Shown: piece by piece, positions 9,721 to 19,259 of the stretch
Layout of the letters: each line of letters begins with the position of its first letter
Numbering within the stretch: position 1 is the stretch's first letter
Assembly (NCBI RefSeq): GCF_023078335.1
Contig: NZ_CP095550.1
Span: forward strand, 434,001-498,000
Source: Metabacillus endolithicus
Lineage (GTDB): Bacteria > Bacillota > Bacilli > Bacillales > Bacillaceae
Direction of reading: 5' to 3'
DNA: 64,000 nucleotides
The notes under the pieces: generated by a model
The model's input: only the letters and a program-made list of their open reading frames with translations
The model's database searches: none
Told to the model about the DNA's origin: nothing
Position numbers and translations under genes: made by a program

Positions 9721-10860
9721 TTAGCATCCAATTTGCTTTGCGATAACCATTCGTTGAACCTCTGATGTCCCTTCACCAATTTCTAATAATTTTGCATCAC
9801 GGAAAAACCGCTCTACTTGGTATTCCTTCATGTAGCCATAACCACCATGAATTTGAATCGCCTGATCACATACTTTCATACAAATTTCGGAAGAAAATAA
9901 CTTTGCCATGGCCGCTTCGGTTTTAAATCCTCTTCCTTTGTCTTTAAGCCATGCAGCTTTGTACACCATATTACGAGCAACCTCGATATTCATTGCCATA
10001 TCAGCCAATTTAAATTGTATTGCCTGAAATTTTGATAAGTTTTTTCCAAACTGAGTACGATTTTTTGCATATTGAAGGGCTTTTTCATAAGCACCCTGTG
10101 CAATACCAACTGCCATTGCACCAATTCCGATTCTTCCTCCATCAAGTGTAGCCAAAAATTGTTTATATCCGTTTCCTTCCACACCAAGAAGATTTTCCTT
10201 TGGAATCGTAACTTCTTCTAGTATTAATTCTGTTGTGTTTGATGCATGTAACCCCATTTTTTCGTAATTAGCTATTACCGTAAATCCTTCAGAGTCTGTT
10301 GGGACAAGAAAGGCACTAATACCATTTATCCCTTTTGTTCGGTCTGTTACAGCTGTGATGGCCAAATTTTTTGCATAGCTTGCATTTGTAATAAAGCATT
10401 TTGAACCAGAAAGCTGCCACTCATTTTCCTTTAAAATGGCTGTGGTCTGAGTGCCTGCTGCATCAGAGCCTGCGTTTGGCTCCGTTAAGCCAAAGGCACC
10501 TAAGTACTCACCTTTACATAATGGTGTGAGATAGTCTTCTTTCTGCTGTTCTGTTCCAAACATAAATATTGGGGCAGCACCTAACGAAATATGCGCAGAA
10601 TACGTTATACCTGTTGAAGCACATACTCTACTCAACTCCTCAACAACAATGGCAAAGCTAATTGTGTCGGCATCACCACCACCATATTGCTCAGGAAACG
10701 GTAAACCCATCATCCCTAATTTTGCTAACTGTTGAAAAATCTTCTCCGGAAATTCCCCCGAACGATCTCTTTCATCTGCTTCCGGGGCCACTTGTTCTTC
10801 AGCAAACTCATGAATCATGTGACGAATCATCTCTTGCTCTTTCGATAAGTCAAAATTCAT
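9721..10860 (-). CDS. yngJ: Acyl-CoA dehydrogenase, likely isovaleryl-CoA dehydrogenase
   Basis: FAD flavoenzyme introducing the alpha-beta double bond into an acyl-CoA. 379 residues with the FAD/substrate motif FGLTEPNAGSDAAGT near 125-140 and C-terminal IQIHGGYGYMKEYQVERFFR. The segment LEIGEGTSEVQ keeps Glu at the usual short-chain catalytic-base position. Corresponds to B. subtilis YngJ. Flanked by carboxylase subunits in the leucine operon, which points to isovaleryl-CoA as substrate. The exact acyl specificity cannot be read directly. Confidence 0.9.
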   Translation of the reverse strand: MNFDLSKEQEMIRHMIHEFAEEQVAPEADERDRSGEFPEKIFQQLAKLGMMGLPFPEQYGGGDADTISFAIVVEELSRVCASTGITYSAHISLGAAPIFMFGTEQQKEDYLTPLCKGEYLGAFGLTEPNAGSDAAGTQTTAILKENEWQLSGSKCFITNASYAKNLAITAVTDRTKGINGISAFLVPTDSEGFTVIANYEKMGLHASNTTELILEEVTIPKENLLGVEGNGYKQFLATLDGGRIGIGAMAVGIAQGAYEKALQYAKNRTQFGKNLSKFQAIQFKLADMAMNIEVARNMVYKAAWLKDKGRGFKTEAAMAKLFSSEICMKVCDQAIQIHGGYGYMKEYQVERFFRDAKLLEIGEGTSEVQRMVIAKQIGC

Positions 10861-10905
10861 TTTTTCTTCAATCCCCTCTATTCTTGTGTTTTGAGCGATT
10901 GATGC

Positions 10906-12433
10906 TTATACGGGATAAACAGGATGCTTACGTGTTGAGAAAGTAACATACTTTGAACGATAAAGATCAAATCGTGTAATTAACTCATTTCTTAGTGAGT
11001 TGGCAGGAATAACTCCATCAATAATCATTTCAGAAGCCAACCGATAAATATCAATGTTTTCACGATATTCATCTCGCTTTTCCTGAATAAATTGTGACCT
11101 TTCTTCCTCAGGAAGCTCGGCAATTTTATTTGCATAAACAGCATTTACTGCCGCTTCAGGCCCCATAACAGCAATTGATGCAGTCGGAAGCGCTAGGCAA
11201 CAATCTGGATCAAAAGCAGGACCTGCCATTGCATACAAACCTGCACCATATGCTTTACGAACGATAATCGATATTTTTGGAACTGTTGCCTCTGCCATAG
11301 CTGAAATCATTTTCGCTCCATGACGGATAATTCCGGCTCGTTCAACCTTTGTTCCAATCATAAAGCCAGGAATATCAGCTAAGAAAAGTAATGGAATATG
11401 AAAGGCATCACATAATGTAATAAATTTAGCCGCTTTATCAGCTGAATCATGAAATAAAACTCCGCCCTTTACACGCGGCTGATTGGCGATTATCCCAACC
11501 GGGTGACCATTCAATCGACAAAAGCCTGTAATAAGTTCTGGAGCAAACTTTTTCTTTATTTCAAAAAATGAATCAGCATCAATGATTCGTTCAATAAGAT
11601 CGTACATATTAAAAGGTGCATTTTGGTTAGTAGGTATGATTTCTTCTAATGTTTTTTCAAAGGATTTTGGAGGTATCAAATCTAATTGTGGTGGTTTTTC
11701 TGTATAATTTGCTGGAAAAAATGAGAGATAATTGCACTAATTCGATGGCTTCTTCTTCAGATTTTGCTAGTATATCTCCACAGCCTGATGTTGTGCAATG
11801 CATTTTTGCTCCACCCATTTCCTCGAGGGAGACTTTTTCACCAATCACCATTTCTGCCATTCGTGGAGAGCCTAAGTACATGGAGGCATTTCCGTCCACC
11901 ATAATTACAACATCACAAAAAGCTGGTATATAAGCTCCACCTGCTGCAGATGGTCCAAACAGAAGGCAAACTTGAGGAATTTTTCCGGACAGCTTTACTT
12001 GGTTATAAAAAATTCTTCCTGCTCCCCTTCGTCCAGGGAACATTTCCACTTGATCTGTAATCCTTGCTCCAGCTGAATCAACAAGATAAATCATCGGTAC
12101 TTTTAATTTTTCAGCCGTTTCTTGAATTCTAATCATTTTCTCTACTGTTCTTGCTCCCCAAGAACCAGCTTTAATTGTGGAGTCATTTGCCAATACACAA
12201 ACAGTCTGACCGTTTACTTTTCCCATTCCTGTTACAACACCATCTGCTGGTAATGTTTCATCTAAACAATTAGCAAACAGTCCGTCTTCTGTATCTAAAC
12301 CTTGATCAAATAATAATGCTAGTCTGTCCCTAACAAACAATTTACCTTTTTCTTTATTTTTTTCATGATATTTATCTGGTCCACCCTTTTTTATTTTTTC
12401 AAGTCTTTCTTGTAAGGATTTTTCAAGTGTCAC
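10906..12433 (-). pseudogene. yngE: Carboxyltransferase subunit of methylcrotonyl-CoA carboxylase, frameshifted as sequenced
   Basis: Transfers CO2 from carboxybiotin to 3-methylcrotonyl-CoA (or a related acyl-CoA). Two overlapping frames cover the N- and C-terminal crotonase-like halves. The N-part (with LVDSAGARITDQVEMFPGRR and FGPSAAGGAYIPAF) breaks at about 11728-11736 and the C-part resumes with a YLSFFPANYTEKPP sequence in another frame, close to the conserved family sequence there. The repaired protein has about 509 residues, as in YngE (about 510). The GTG at 12433 was chosen because GGAGGGAG precedes it. The indel lies in a T-rich stretch; both halves are otherwise intact, so sequencing error is likely. 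Confidence 0.9.
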
Positions 12434-12464
12434 AGTTGCTCCCTCCATTTTCAGATTCATAGAG

Positions 12465-13370
12465 TTATGATTGCATTGCTTGATATACTTGTAGGCTATG
12501 ACTGGCTAATGACCGTCCGATTTTTTCTTGAATAAATAAAGCAGCATTGTGGATTTTATCCTTAGATATACCTGTTTCTATTTCCATTCCTTCTAACATA
12601 TATAGTAAATCATCTGTTGCTACATTTCCCGATGCACCCGGTGCATAGGGACACCCTCCAAGGCCTCCTATAGAACTGTCAAATCGAGTAATCCCTAAAT
12701 TCAAGGAAGCGGTTACATTCGCGAGCGCAGTTCCTCTTGTATCATGAAAATGCATCGCTAGTTTATCCGAATGAAACCTTTTTAACATCTCGGTGGTAAT
12801 CTCTTGTACTTGTTTGGGAGTAGCAACACCAATTGTATCACCTAAAGATACTTCATAAACTCCCATTTCAAATAACTCTTCACAAATGCGCATTGTTTTT
12901 TGTACAGAAACATGACCCTCATATGGACATCCAAAAACAGTTGATATATAGCCTCTAACTGATTTTCCGGAAGATAGAGACTCTTGTACAACATCAGTAA
13001 GAATAGTTAAAGTCTCATTTATTGATTTGTTAATGTTTTTTCGATTATGTGTTTCACTTGCAGAAAGAAAGATAGATACTTCATCTATGTTTGCATCAAG
13101 TGCCTTTTCAAGACCCTTTTGATTTGGAACAAGTGCAGCATAAGTTACACCTTCAACTCGTTCGATTCCTTTTGCAACAGAGTACGCATCAGCTAAAGCT
13201 GGAATCCACTTTGGGTGAACAAATGATGTAATTTCAATATAAGATAATCCTGTATGTGAAAGTTGATTAATCCATTGTATTTTATCTTCAGTTGAAATAA
13301 ATTTCTTCTCATTTTGTAAGCCATCACGAGGGCCAACTTCCTTAATTGAAACTGATAGTGGCCACTTCAC
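12465..13370 (-). CDS. yngG: Hydroxymethylglutaryl-CoA lyase
   Basis: Cleaves HMG-CoA to acetoacetate and acetyl-CoA, the last step of leucine breakdown. TIM-barrel of about 301 residues with N-terminal KEVGPRDGLQNE (metal/substrate) and the family active-site signature SSIGGLGGCPYAPGASGN, containing the catalytic cysteine, near residue 230. Metal-binding HFHDTRGTALAN is also present. GTG at 13368-13370 follows AAAGGAGG by seven bases; a TTG one codon earlier is possible. Tightly packed between the carrier (15 bases) and carboxyltransferase. Confidence 0.95.
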   Translation of the reverse strand: MKWPLSVSIKEVGPRDGLQNEKKFISTEDKIQWINQLSHTGLSYIEITSFVHPKWIPALADAYSVAKGIERVEGVTYAALVPNQKGLEKALDANIDEVSIFLSASETHNRKNINKSINETLTILTDVVQESLSSGKSVRGYISTVFGCPYEGHVSVQKTMRICEELFEMGVYEVSLGDTIGVATPKQVQEITTEMLKRFHSDKLAMHFHDTRGTALANVTASLNLGITRFDSSIGGLGGCPYAPGASGNVATDDLLYMLEGMEIETGISKDKIHNAALFIQEKIGRSLASHSLQVYQAMQS

Positions 13371-13385
13371 CAAATTTCCTCCTTT

Positions 13386-13598
13386 CTATTCATATTCAAC
13401 CAATACATCACCCTCGTTGACAAAATCACCTTCGTTTACATTAATTCTTTTTATCAGTCCACTTTCTTCAGCGCTTATCGGAATTTCCATTTTCATTGAT
13501 TCTAAAATCACCACATCTTGACCTTCTGCAACGTCTTCCCCAACCTTGACTAGTATTTTCCAAACGCTTCCGGCCATATTTGCTTGTATGTGACTCAA
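13386..13598 (-). CDS. yngHB: Biotin carboxyl carrier protein (biotin/lipoyl attachment domain)
   Basis: A free-standing biotinyl domain of 70 residues. The biotinylation motif ESMKMEI, with the modified lysine, is near the middle and is followed by the family's C-terminal hairpin NEGDFVNEGDVLVEYE. The TTG at 13596-13598 is used because GGGAGGG lies seven bases before it; the in-frame upstream codons would add an unsupported basic leader. B. subtilis YngHB (73 residues) is the same type. First gene of the visible leucine operon. Biotinylated by BirA, then loaded by YngH. Confidence 0.92.
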   Translation of the reverse strand: MSHIQANMAGSVWKILVKVGEDVAEGQDVVILESMKMEIPISAEESGLIKRINVNEGDFVNEGDVLVEYE

Positions 13599-13731
13599 AA
13601 GTAATCCCTCCCACCTACTTAATGGCATATTAATGCCTATTACTATCCTATTCGCATAAAAATTCACTTATAATCGGATATTTGAATTTCAATTATTTAG
13701 AAAAATCAGTTTTTGTCTACAGTGATGAAAA

Positions 13732-13757
13732 AAGCCAACACATCATGTATTGGCTTA
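13732..13757 (-). terminator. Short terminator hairpin after yueI
   Basis: AAGCCAA (13732-13738) pairs with TTGGCTT (13750-13756), overlapping the yueI stop codon, followed on the minus strand by a T-rich stretch. Stem is short, so strength is uncertain. Confidence 0.55.
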
Positions 13758-14189
13758 AAATAATTTCTTAAAAAACTGAACAAGGTGATTTTCATCAGTA
13801 TCTTGTTCAGGGGTTTGTGAATTCTCTTTTTTTGTTATGTATATATTCTCCTTATCAATAGCATAATCAAAGGCTAAAACAAGTCCTAAATCAGTATCAT
13901 GCTCTTTATCTGTTGATATAAGATACTTATTCCCAACATTATTTGCAAGCTTAATATAGTCAGACAAATACGTATAATTCATCTTTCCATTGAGAAATAA
14001 TGTTGCTTCTTTATTTTGTTTCATTAACTCTTCCACTTCAGAATAGGTGCCTTTTTCTCTAACTTGAGATTGTGTTAAGGCAACAACGACTCTTTCTCTT
14101 AAGGTGCCAAGAAATTTCCTTCGTTCATCTGGATTGATTTCACGAGGACCAGTGATTCCTTGTTGAATGTATTCGTCTATACGATCCAA
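13755..14189 (-). CDS. yueI: YueI family protein (DUF1694)
   Basis: A 144-residue soluble protein matching the YueI/DUF1694 family: N-terminal GITGPREINPDERRKFLGTL and the RERVVVALTQSQV strand, then a conserved middle around ATLFLNGKMNY. Function is unknown; the fold is related to ribosomal L7Ae-like small domains only by loose resemblance, so I do not assign a role. TTG start at 14189 with GGAGGG six bases before. Single gene with its own terminator. Confidence 0.85.
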   Translation of the reverse strand: MDRIDEYIQQGITGPREINPDERRKFLGTLRERVVVALTQSQVREKGTYSEVEELMKQNKEATLFLNGKMNYTYLSDYIKLANNVGNKYLISTDKEHDTDLGLVLAFDYAIDKENIYITKKENSQTPEQDTDENHLVQFFKKLF

Positions 14190-14395
14190 ACGTTTCCCTC
14201 CTTTTTTTCTTTTTATTTAGTGTATCCTATTTTTCTATATAAAAAAAAGATGTGGTTTGGATGATCGATTATTTAGTTTACCATAATATTTTTACGTTAA
14301 ACTCGTTTGCTGTGTGAAAGACGTTTTATTTGCTACTCAAGATTTTTATAAATTTGGGTGATGAGAGACATTGCACAGGTGTATTACTTTACTTT

Positions 14396-14509
14396 TGTCG
14401 TTCATACCGGCTATGAACGACACTACCCCAGAGCTCCCCTTTTCTTTTGTCGTTCATATCGCTTATGAACGACACCATCCTCGCTCTTCCAGTACTTTTG
14501 TCGCTCATC
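14396..14509. repeat. Array of 27-bp palindromes at ~52-bp spacing
   Basis: Two near-identical palindromes, TGTCGTTCATA-N5-TATGAACGACA, at 14396-14422 and 14448-14474, are followed by a degenerate left arm (TGTCGCTCATC) at 14499-14509. Starts are 52 and 51 bases apart and each is preceded by CTTTTG, so the unit is a tandem repeat with a perfect 11-base inverted repeat inside. It lies in the 336-base gap between the yueI start and the repaired ArsA stop. No gene is seen in the gap. Could be a REP-like element or a regulator-binding array. Confidence 0.8.
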
Positions 14510-14525
14510 AATCAATCATTCCACT

Positions 14526-15466
14526 TTATGTTGTTTTTAAATGGTTGTTCAAGAATGTTGCAAAGCTTTTTAAAAGTTCCAAAGAATTAATATCTGTTTC
14601 AAACAAAGGGATATAATGCTTATCCTGCTGCGCAAACTCTTTTTCAATCCAGGAAAGGTAATCTTGTTCATTCTGCTTTCTTTTTTCCAAAAGTCTCCAT
14701 CAACTTCTTGAGATAGAATTTTATTGATAAAAAGAGTGCTAACATGTAAATCATGGTCAGCTAACGTTTTGACAGCTTTAGACGTTTCTATGATTGATAA
14801 TCGCTCTGGATTTAAAATAAAGATAAAGCCTGTCTTATTCTTGTTTAGAAGGATTTTTCTCACATTCAGAAAACGAATTTTACGTTGTTGAAGAACTTGA
14901 AAAACAGGATCTTCGACTGGCTCACCATCATTCAAGAGCTGTGTATAGGTATCATTTCGTTTTTTTCTCCGCTCAAGCATTCCATCAATCCACACGCTCA
15001 TAAGCTCAGGAAGTGTTAATAATCTTAACGTATGCCCTGTTGGAGCTGTATCAAAGATTATTCGATCATATGCTTCTCCCTCATCAAGGATAATGGAAAC
15101 AATTCGATCAAATAATGATGCTTCCTCAGCACCTGGGGCCGAACTTGCAGCATCAATCTGCCGGTATACCTCTTGTTGCATATGTGACTTTACAACACCA
15201 CGTATGTTTTCCTTAACCTTTTTAATATAGTTGCTTGTTTCAATAGATGGGTCAATTTCAAGCGCATCCAAACCCGGATACACTTGAATTGGATCATTTT
15301 TAAGAGTTTTGTGAAAAATATCACCAACATTATGTGCTGGATCCGTTGACACTAATAAGGTTTTTTCCCCAAGATTTGCAAGCATTAAGGCGATTGCTGC
15401 CGCACTTGTTGATTTTCCAACACCGCCTTTGCCACCAACAAACAAGATTTTTTCTTCCTTAATCAT
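14526..15466 (-). pseudogene. ArsA-family ATPase (GET3/ArsA-like), frameshifted as sequenced
   Basis: Deviant Walker-A P-loop ATPase: GGKGGVGKSTSAAA at residues 9-22, switch region STDPAHNVGDIF, and DTAPTGHTLRLL near 150-161. ArsA homologues hand metalloids or tail-anchored proteins to membrane partners. The frame breaks in a run of six A (14681-14686 on the plus strand). One added A restores QNEQDYLSWIEKEFAQQ and a stop at 14526, giving 313 residues, a normal length. ATG at 15466 follows AGGGGGA. Ten bases downstream of a small Cys-Cys-ending gene and of cstA; no arsenic genes are near, so arsenite export is unlikely. Confidence 0.85.
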
Positions 15467-15476
15467 TAGCTTCCCC

Positions 15477-15740
15477 CTAGCAACATCGTATTCCATCTAA
15501 TGGAGACTTCTCCATTCCCATTCGCAAGTGCCAATCATGAAATTTTTCAATTATATAAGGATAAAGCTCAAGCGTGTAGTAAAACGCTGGATTTGGAAGA
15601 CCTAATGTTTCCGATAAACAAAGAAATAAAAACAAATCATCTTCATCTCTAAGTTCTCTTGCTATTTCCGTTCGATGTTGAACAGAGAGAATATCGTCAT
15701 ATAGCTGAAGTATTTTCTTAATGGAGGAAAGTCCTATCAC
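15477..15740 (-). CDS. Small protein ending in Cys-Cys (cory-CC-star-like)
   Basis: An 87-residue, mostly helical protein that ends exactly in GIRCC-stop. A C-terminal Cys-Cys, the small size and position directly before an ArsA-type ATPase fit what I remember as the 'cory-CC-star' family; function is not known. No signal peptide or TM helix. GTG start at 15740 with GCAGGTGAG upstream. The gap to the ATPase start is 10 bases, so the two are surely cotranscribed. A metal or thiol ligand role for the Cys pair, or a hand-over partner of the ATPase, is speculation. Confidence 0.6.
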   Translation of the reverse strand: MIGLSSIKKILQLYDDILSVQHRTEIARELRDEDDLFLFLCLSETLGLPNPAFYYTLELYPYIIEKFHDWHLRMGMEKSPLDGIRCC

Positions 15741-15798
15741 ATGTACTCACCTGCTTTTTTCTAATCTAATATTTTCATCTAATAATCTATAACCAACT

Positions 15799-15822
15799 AG
15801 GGAACCCTCAGAAAAGGTTCCC
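15799..15822 (-). terminator. Hairpin between cstA and the Cys-Cys gene
   Basis: GGGAACC (15800-15806) pairs with GGTTCCC (15816-15822) across a 9-base loop just after the cstA stop. No good T-run follows on the minus strand, so it is probably a partial terminator or mRNA-end stabiliser that lowers expression of the two downstream genes. Confidence 0.45.
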
Positions 15823-15833
15823 CTATCAACATA

Positions 15834-17571
15834 CTAGTCCTGAATTATTTTATGATCTTTTTTCGTTAATTCTTTTAAAGCTGTTAGCACAATCCAAATC
15901 GCAAACACGAGGATAATACTACCGAAGATAAATAATAAAAGATTCATGTCAGTCGATCCTAAGCCTGACCATTCAAACACAACCTGCTGAATCATTGCCC
16001 ATATTGTCATAAACAGAATAAACACCATTGGAATAAAGGACACAAGATAGTTTCGACCAAGTCGTTTTAACCAGATGGAAATAAGCAGCAAGCTGATTCC
16101 TGCTAAAAGCTGGTTGGATGTTCCAAATAAAGGCCAAAGTAGATAGCCACCTGATCCAAATCCGTTTGGTCCCTTTGGTAATAAAACTAAAGCAGCACTT
16201 GCAACTACAGCAATTGATGTTGCCACATGTGGTTTTGTTAAAGTATCCAATTTATACTCTGTTCCAAGTTCAGCGATAATGTACCTCATTAATCGAACAG
16301 AAGAATCAAGTGTTGTCGCTGCAAAGCTAACTACAATAACAGAAATAATGGTAGCCGCAATATCAGCCGGTATGCCGATTCCAGTAGCCAGCTGTGCTCC
16401 GCCTGCAATAAAATTACCAAGTCCTCCACCATTTGCAGCTGCAAATGAACTGTAAGCTTCTTTAAATTCTCCTGCACTTGAAAATACGGTTACGCAGGCA
16501 ATAATTGAAATTAAAGCTAAAAACCCTTCTCCAACTGCTCCTAAGTAACCAACAAATCGTGCATCTGTTTCTTTATTCAATTGTTTAGATGAAGTTCCAG
16601 AGGAAACAAGACCGTGAAAACCTGAAATCGCTCCACATGCTATCGTTATAAATAAAAGTGGAAACCAAGACTTATCTGCAGCATCCGGATTTGTGATCGG
16701 TGCTGTAATTTCAGGATTTAAGAATAATAACCCTGCGTACATAATCACTAAACCAACAACTAATTGATGAGAATTAATATAATCCCTTGGCTGTAGCAGT
16801 TTCCACACCGGAAGAGTTGAAGCGAAATAGCAATAAATCATTAATATAATAATCCAAATAAAGAAAGCCATTGATACACCATTTAACCCGAAAGCAACAC
16901 TAGCTTCAGCCCCGCCGAAATATTTTACTAAATCAATTTGTAAGGCAGGTATTTTACTTGTTAAAACTGCTGAACCATACATAACGGCTAAAGCAATAAT
17001 TGATGGTAAAAGCATACTGCCTTTCTTTTTGTAAACAGCGTAGCCAATCCAGATCGCTAGCGGAATTTCGATAAAGACCGGAATAACACTTGCCGGAAAC
17101 TTAATAAAGAGATTTGAAATAACCCAAGCAAAAACGGCATTTACCATAAGTACTAAGATGAGAATAATAAAGAGGAATAATAACTTTGCTTTTTTCCCAA
17201 CTAACTTGTTTGCTAGTGTTCCAACTGACTGCCCTTTGTTACGGACAGATAATACTAGTGTTCCAAAATCATGAACACCTGCAGCAAAAACAGTTCCTAA
17301 TAGCACCCAAAGCAGTGCAGGAAGCCAGCCCCCAATAAACTGCGATTGCAGGACCTACAATTGGTGCTGCACCAGCAACAGAAGTAAAATGATGACCCCA
17401 TAAAACAGATTTCTTCGTTGGAACAAAATCAACTCCATCCTGAAATTCATGTGCAGGTGTAACATAGTTAGGATCAAGGCGATAAATTTTTTCTGCAACA
17501 AACTTAGAATAATAACGATAACCTAACCAGAATACAACTGTCCCAATTACAGCCAACCAAACAGCATGCAT
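15834..17571 (-). pseudogene. cstA: Carbon starvation protein CstA, frameshifted as sequenced
   Basis: Multi-pass membrane transporter of the CstA/BtsT family; relatives import pyruvate or peptides during carbon starvation. The N-terminal frame (HAVWLAVIGTVVFWLGYRYYSK) and the C-terminal frame meet at a run of five G (17329-17333). Removing one G gives VYWGWLPALLWVLLGTVFAA and a continuous 578-residue protein, close to the usual ~600. Family motifs such as HHFTSVAGAAPIVGPAIAV and FGTSNQLLAGISLL are intact. ATG with GGGAGGGG upstream. A perfect cre lies 54 bases before the start, in line with known CcpA control of cstA. Likely an error, not decay. Confidence 0.93.
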
Positions 17572-17624
17572 TTCTTTCCCCTCCCACTTTTAATAATCGA
17601 AAAAATCACTTCAAGGAAAGTATA

Positions 17625-17638
17625 TGTAAGCGTTATCA
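17625..17638. promoter_or_regulatory. CcpA-binding cre site of cstA
   Basis: TGTAAGCGTTATCA matches the strict consensus TGWAARCGYTWNCW at all 14 positions. It lies 54 bases upstream of the cstA start, in the expected promoter zone, so glucose should repress cstA through CcpA. Confidence 0.8.
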
Positions 17639-17667
17639 ATTAAGTATCAACATTTTGAATTTTTTAT

Positions 17668-17755
17668 GGGACATGGGGACAGGTTCATTGTCCCGGAACA
17701 TTACTATTATCTAATTTCTAAATTTATCAATAAGTTGTGTACGTTTTTATTATCT
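17668..17755. repeat. Diverged direct repeat, copy A
   Basis: About 88 bases aligning with 20136-20225. The most conserved part is ACAGGTTCAT-(T/C)GT-CCGGAAC, then TCTAAATTTAT and TTATTATCT. The left end in this copy forms a GGGGACA/TGTCCC palindrome, the type of short element scattered through Bacillus intergenic DNA. The remaining bases of the 17572-17922 gap hold the cre site and no gene. Confidence 0.6.
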
Positions 17756-17891
17756 GTATTGTCAGATACAGTTCAAATTTATTAGAAGAATGATAACTAA
17801 TAATGTATGTTTCTCGCATTTGTTTTGTCTAAATCTAGGTCAGGACTGATCAAGGAATATTGTGCCTATCACACCTTTATTTATCTTCAAA

Positions 17892-17921
17892 AAAATCCCG
17901 TTATAGAAAAAACAGGATTTT
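17892..17921 (-). terminator. Terminator after the small membrane protein
   Basis: AAAATCC pairs with GGATTTT (17892-17898 with 17915-17921) and is followed by a run of T on the minus strand. It starts one base beyond the stop codon that the frame-corrected membrane protein would use. Confidence 0.65.
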
Positions 17922-17922
17922 A

Positions 17923-18248
17923 CTAACTCTTATTGTGAACTCTCAGAAAGTTCTTTTTCATTTCGGGGTATGCTTTTACTTTTATAAGAAGTACAAATAG
18001 AATAAATGGAAAGCACATTATTAAATTTCCAATAACACTATTGGTCCATAGATAAAAGCTCCTACAATCATAACAAAGGAATAGATGATAGGAATTAAAT
18101 AGACAAGTAAAAACAGGATGTTCATTATAAGTAATGCTAGGTATTTAGACTTCTCTGTTTTTGTAGCAGCGATGTTCCCCATTTTTTTACACTCTTTTAT
18201 TTCATCAATTGTTTTTCCAATAATACTAATAAAGAAATTTAACTTCAT
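17923..18248 (-). pseudogene. Small two-helix membrane protein, probably frameshifted
   Basis: Not recognised. The first frame gives 75 residues: a short cytosolic part, then a long hydrophobic stretch (LALLIMNILFLLVYLIPIIY) and a stop. In a neighbouring frame, starting at about 18030, the protein would continue for 36 codons with a second helix (MCFPFILFVLLIK) and a basic tail, ending at 17923 right beside a terminator. One added base gives 108 residues. Lies at the far end of the toxin accessory region, so an immunity membrane protein is possible but unproven. ATG with AAAGGAG. Confidence 0.5.
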
Positions 18249-18315
18249 AGAATTTCTCCTTTATTAAATCGCTATTTTTTAAAAGCGGGTTTATCTATAC
18301 CCTTACTTAAATGAA

Positions 18316-18347
18316 TAAGCGATAACTGGGTTACCAATTATCGCTTA
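18316..18347. repeat. Perfect 10-base inverted repeat
   Basis: TAAGCGATAA (18316-18325) and TTATCGCTTA (18338-18347) flank a 12-base loop, in the 265-base gap between the membrane-protein gene and the next gene upstream. Without a T-run it may be an operator or an mRNA hairpin. Nothing else is seen in this gap apart from a TATAAT-like element nearby. Confidence 0.55.
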
Positions 18348-18513
18348 CTAAGCTTTGGTATAATATAAAATTAACGACTATTTTAACACTTTTCTCTCAA
18401 CTACTTGAAAAGTTTTTGCACCCTCTTCGAGTTTATCAAAACTATCATTTAACCGAGTCTAAATTAGCTCCCCCTAAACAAAACATATCATAAAGATAAC
18501 ATAGTCTCTTAGT

Positions 18514-19121
18514 TTACCCAAAAAGATACAACCTTTTCAGCTCTTCTATTAGATTAGAATCTCCCTCTACTTTAATTTTATCAATAAGATCATAGAAACG
18601 TTCTAAATTAGAACAATAATTAAACATAACTCCAGCAGCAATTTTTAGCCTTCTGGATTCAGTGATGTAAATCTTAGAAGTATCTTCTCCTAAATACAAA
18701 ACATTATATTTATCTTCCTTTTCCTTTTCTAAAATAATTCTTTTTAGTTTCAGATCAAAAAAGGAGTAATACCGATTACCAAAAGCTTTTTCAAAAATTT
18801 CTTGGATTTCTTTTAATGATTGTGTATTCTCGATCTCATCACTAAAATTTGAATGATAATCTCTAACCTCTAGCCTATTTTTTGCATATATATATAAAGC
18901 TACAACCGACTTATATTCCTCTAAAAAGGAAGCTTCTTTAAACTCTTTTCCTCTTGATACACTAATAAGATCAAAACAGCTATTTGACATATCAAAAGTC
19001 AATTTAGCAAAATTTTCAGGATATGGTCGATTCCTAACGGAGCGATAGAAATAATTCCTTTTTCCCTATTCATAATACAAAATTCTTTTGAGATTAGGTT
19101 ATAAATGTTGGTAAGGTTCAC
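18514..19121 (-). pseudogene. Hypothetical protein of the toxin accessory region, frameshifted
   Basis: Not recognised as a family. The longest single frame has 162 residues from an internal ATG with no ribosome site. Upstream in another frame is a GTG at 19119-19121 with GAAGGAGTG before it, coding NLTNIYNLISKEFCIMNREK and onward to about 19015. Adding one C at 19014-19022 fuses both into 202 residues. The protein is soluble and mixed alpha/beta, with charged tail. Position between toxin fragments and the same orientation as the toxin operon suggest an orphan immunity protein; this is inference from context only. Confidence 0.5.
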
Positions 19122-19259
19122 TACTTTTCACTCCTTCACAGCCATGAAATATCTTTAGGTGATCACAAAATTATGCATTTAGTTAGAATAGAACAAAACG
19201 AATCAATACTAAGAAAGTAAGTTGAAAACTGAAGGACACTTGATTCAAATGCATAATGT

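Noticed and set aside
9696..9779. Longer biotin carboxylase start at an ATG inside the acyl-CoA dehydrogenase
   Set aside because: No ribosome site there, and the leader is unlike the family; the TTG with GGAGGTG fits.
14396..14509. CRISPR array
   Set aside because: Only two and a half units, palindromic across the whole unit, spacers (25 bases) similar in part and no cas genes. No CRISPR was seen elsewhere in the window.
14371..14616. An 81-residue plus-strand frame over the palindrome array
   Set aside because: It follows the palindromic repeat and the antisense of ArsA; no ribosome site and no protein-like pattern.
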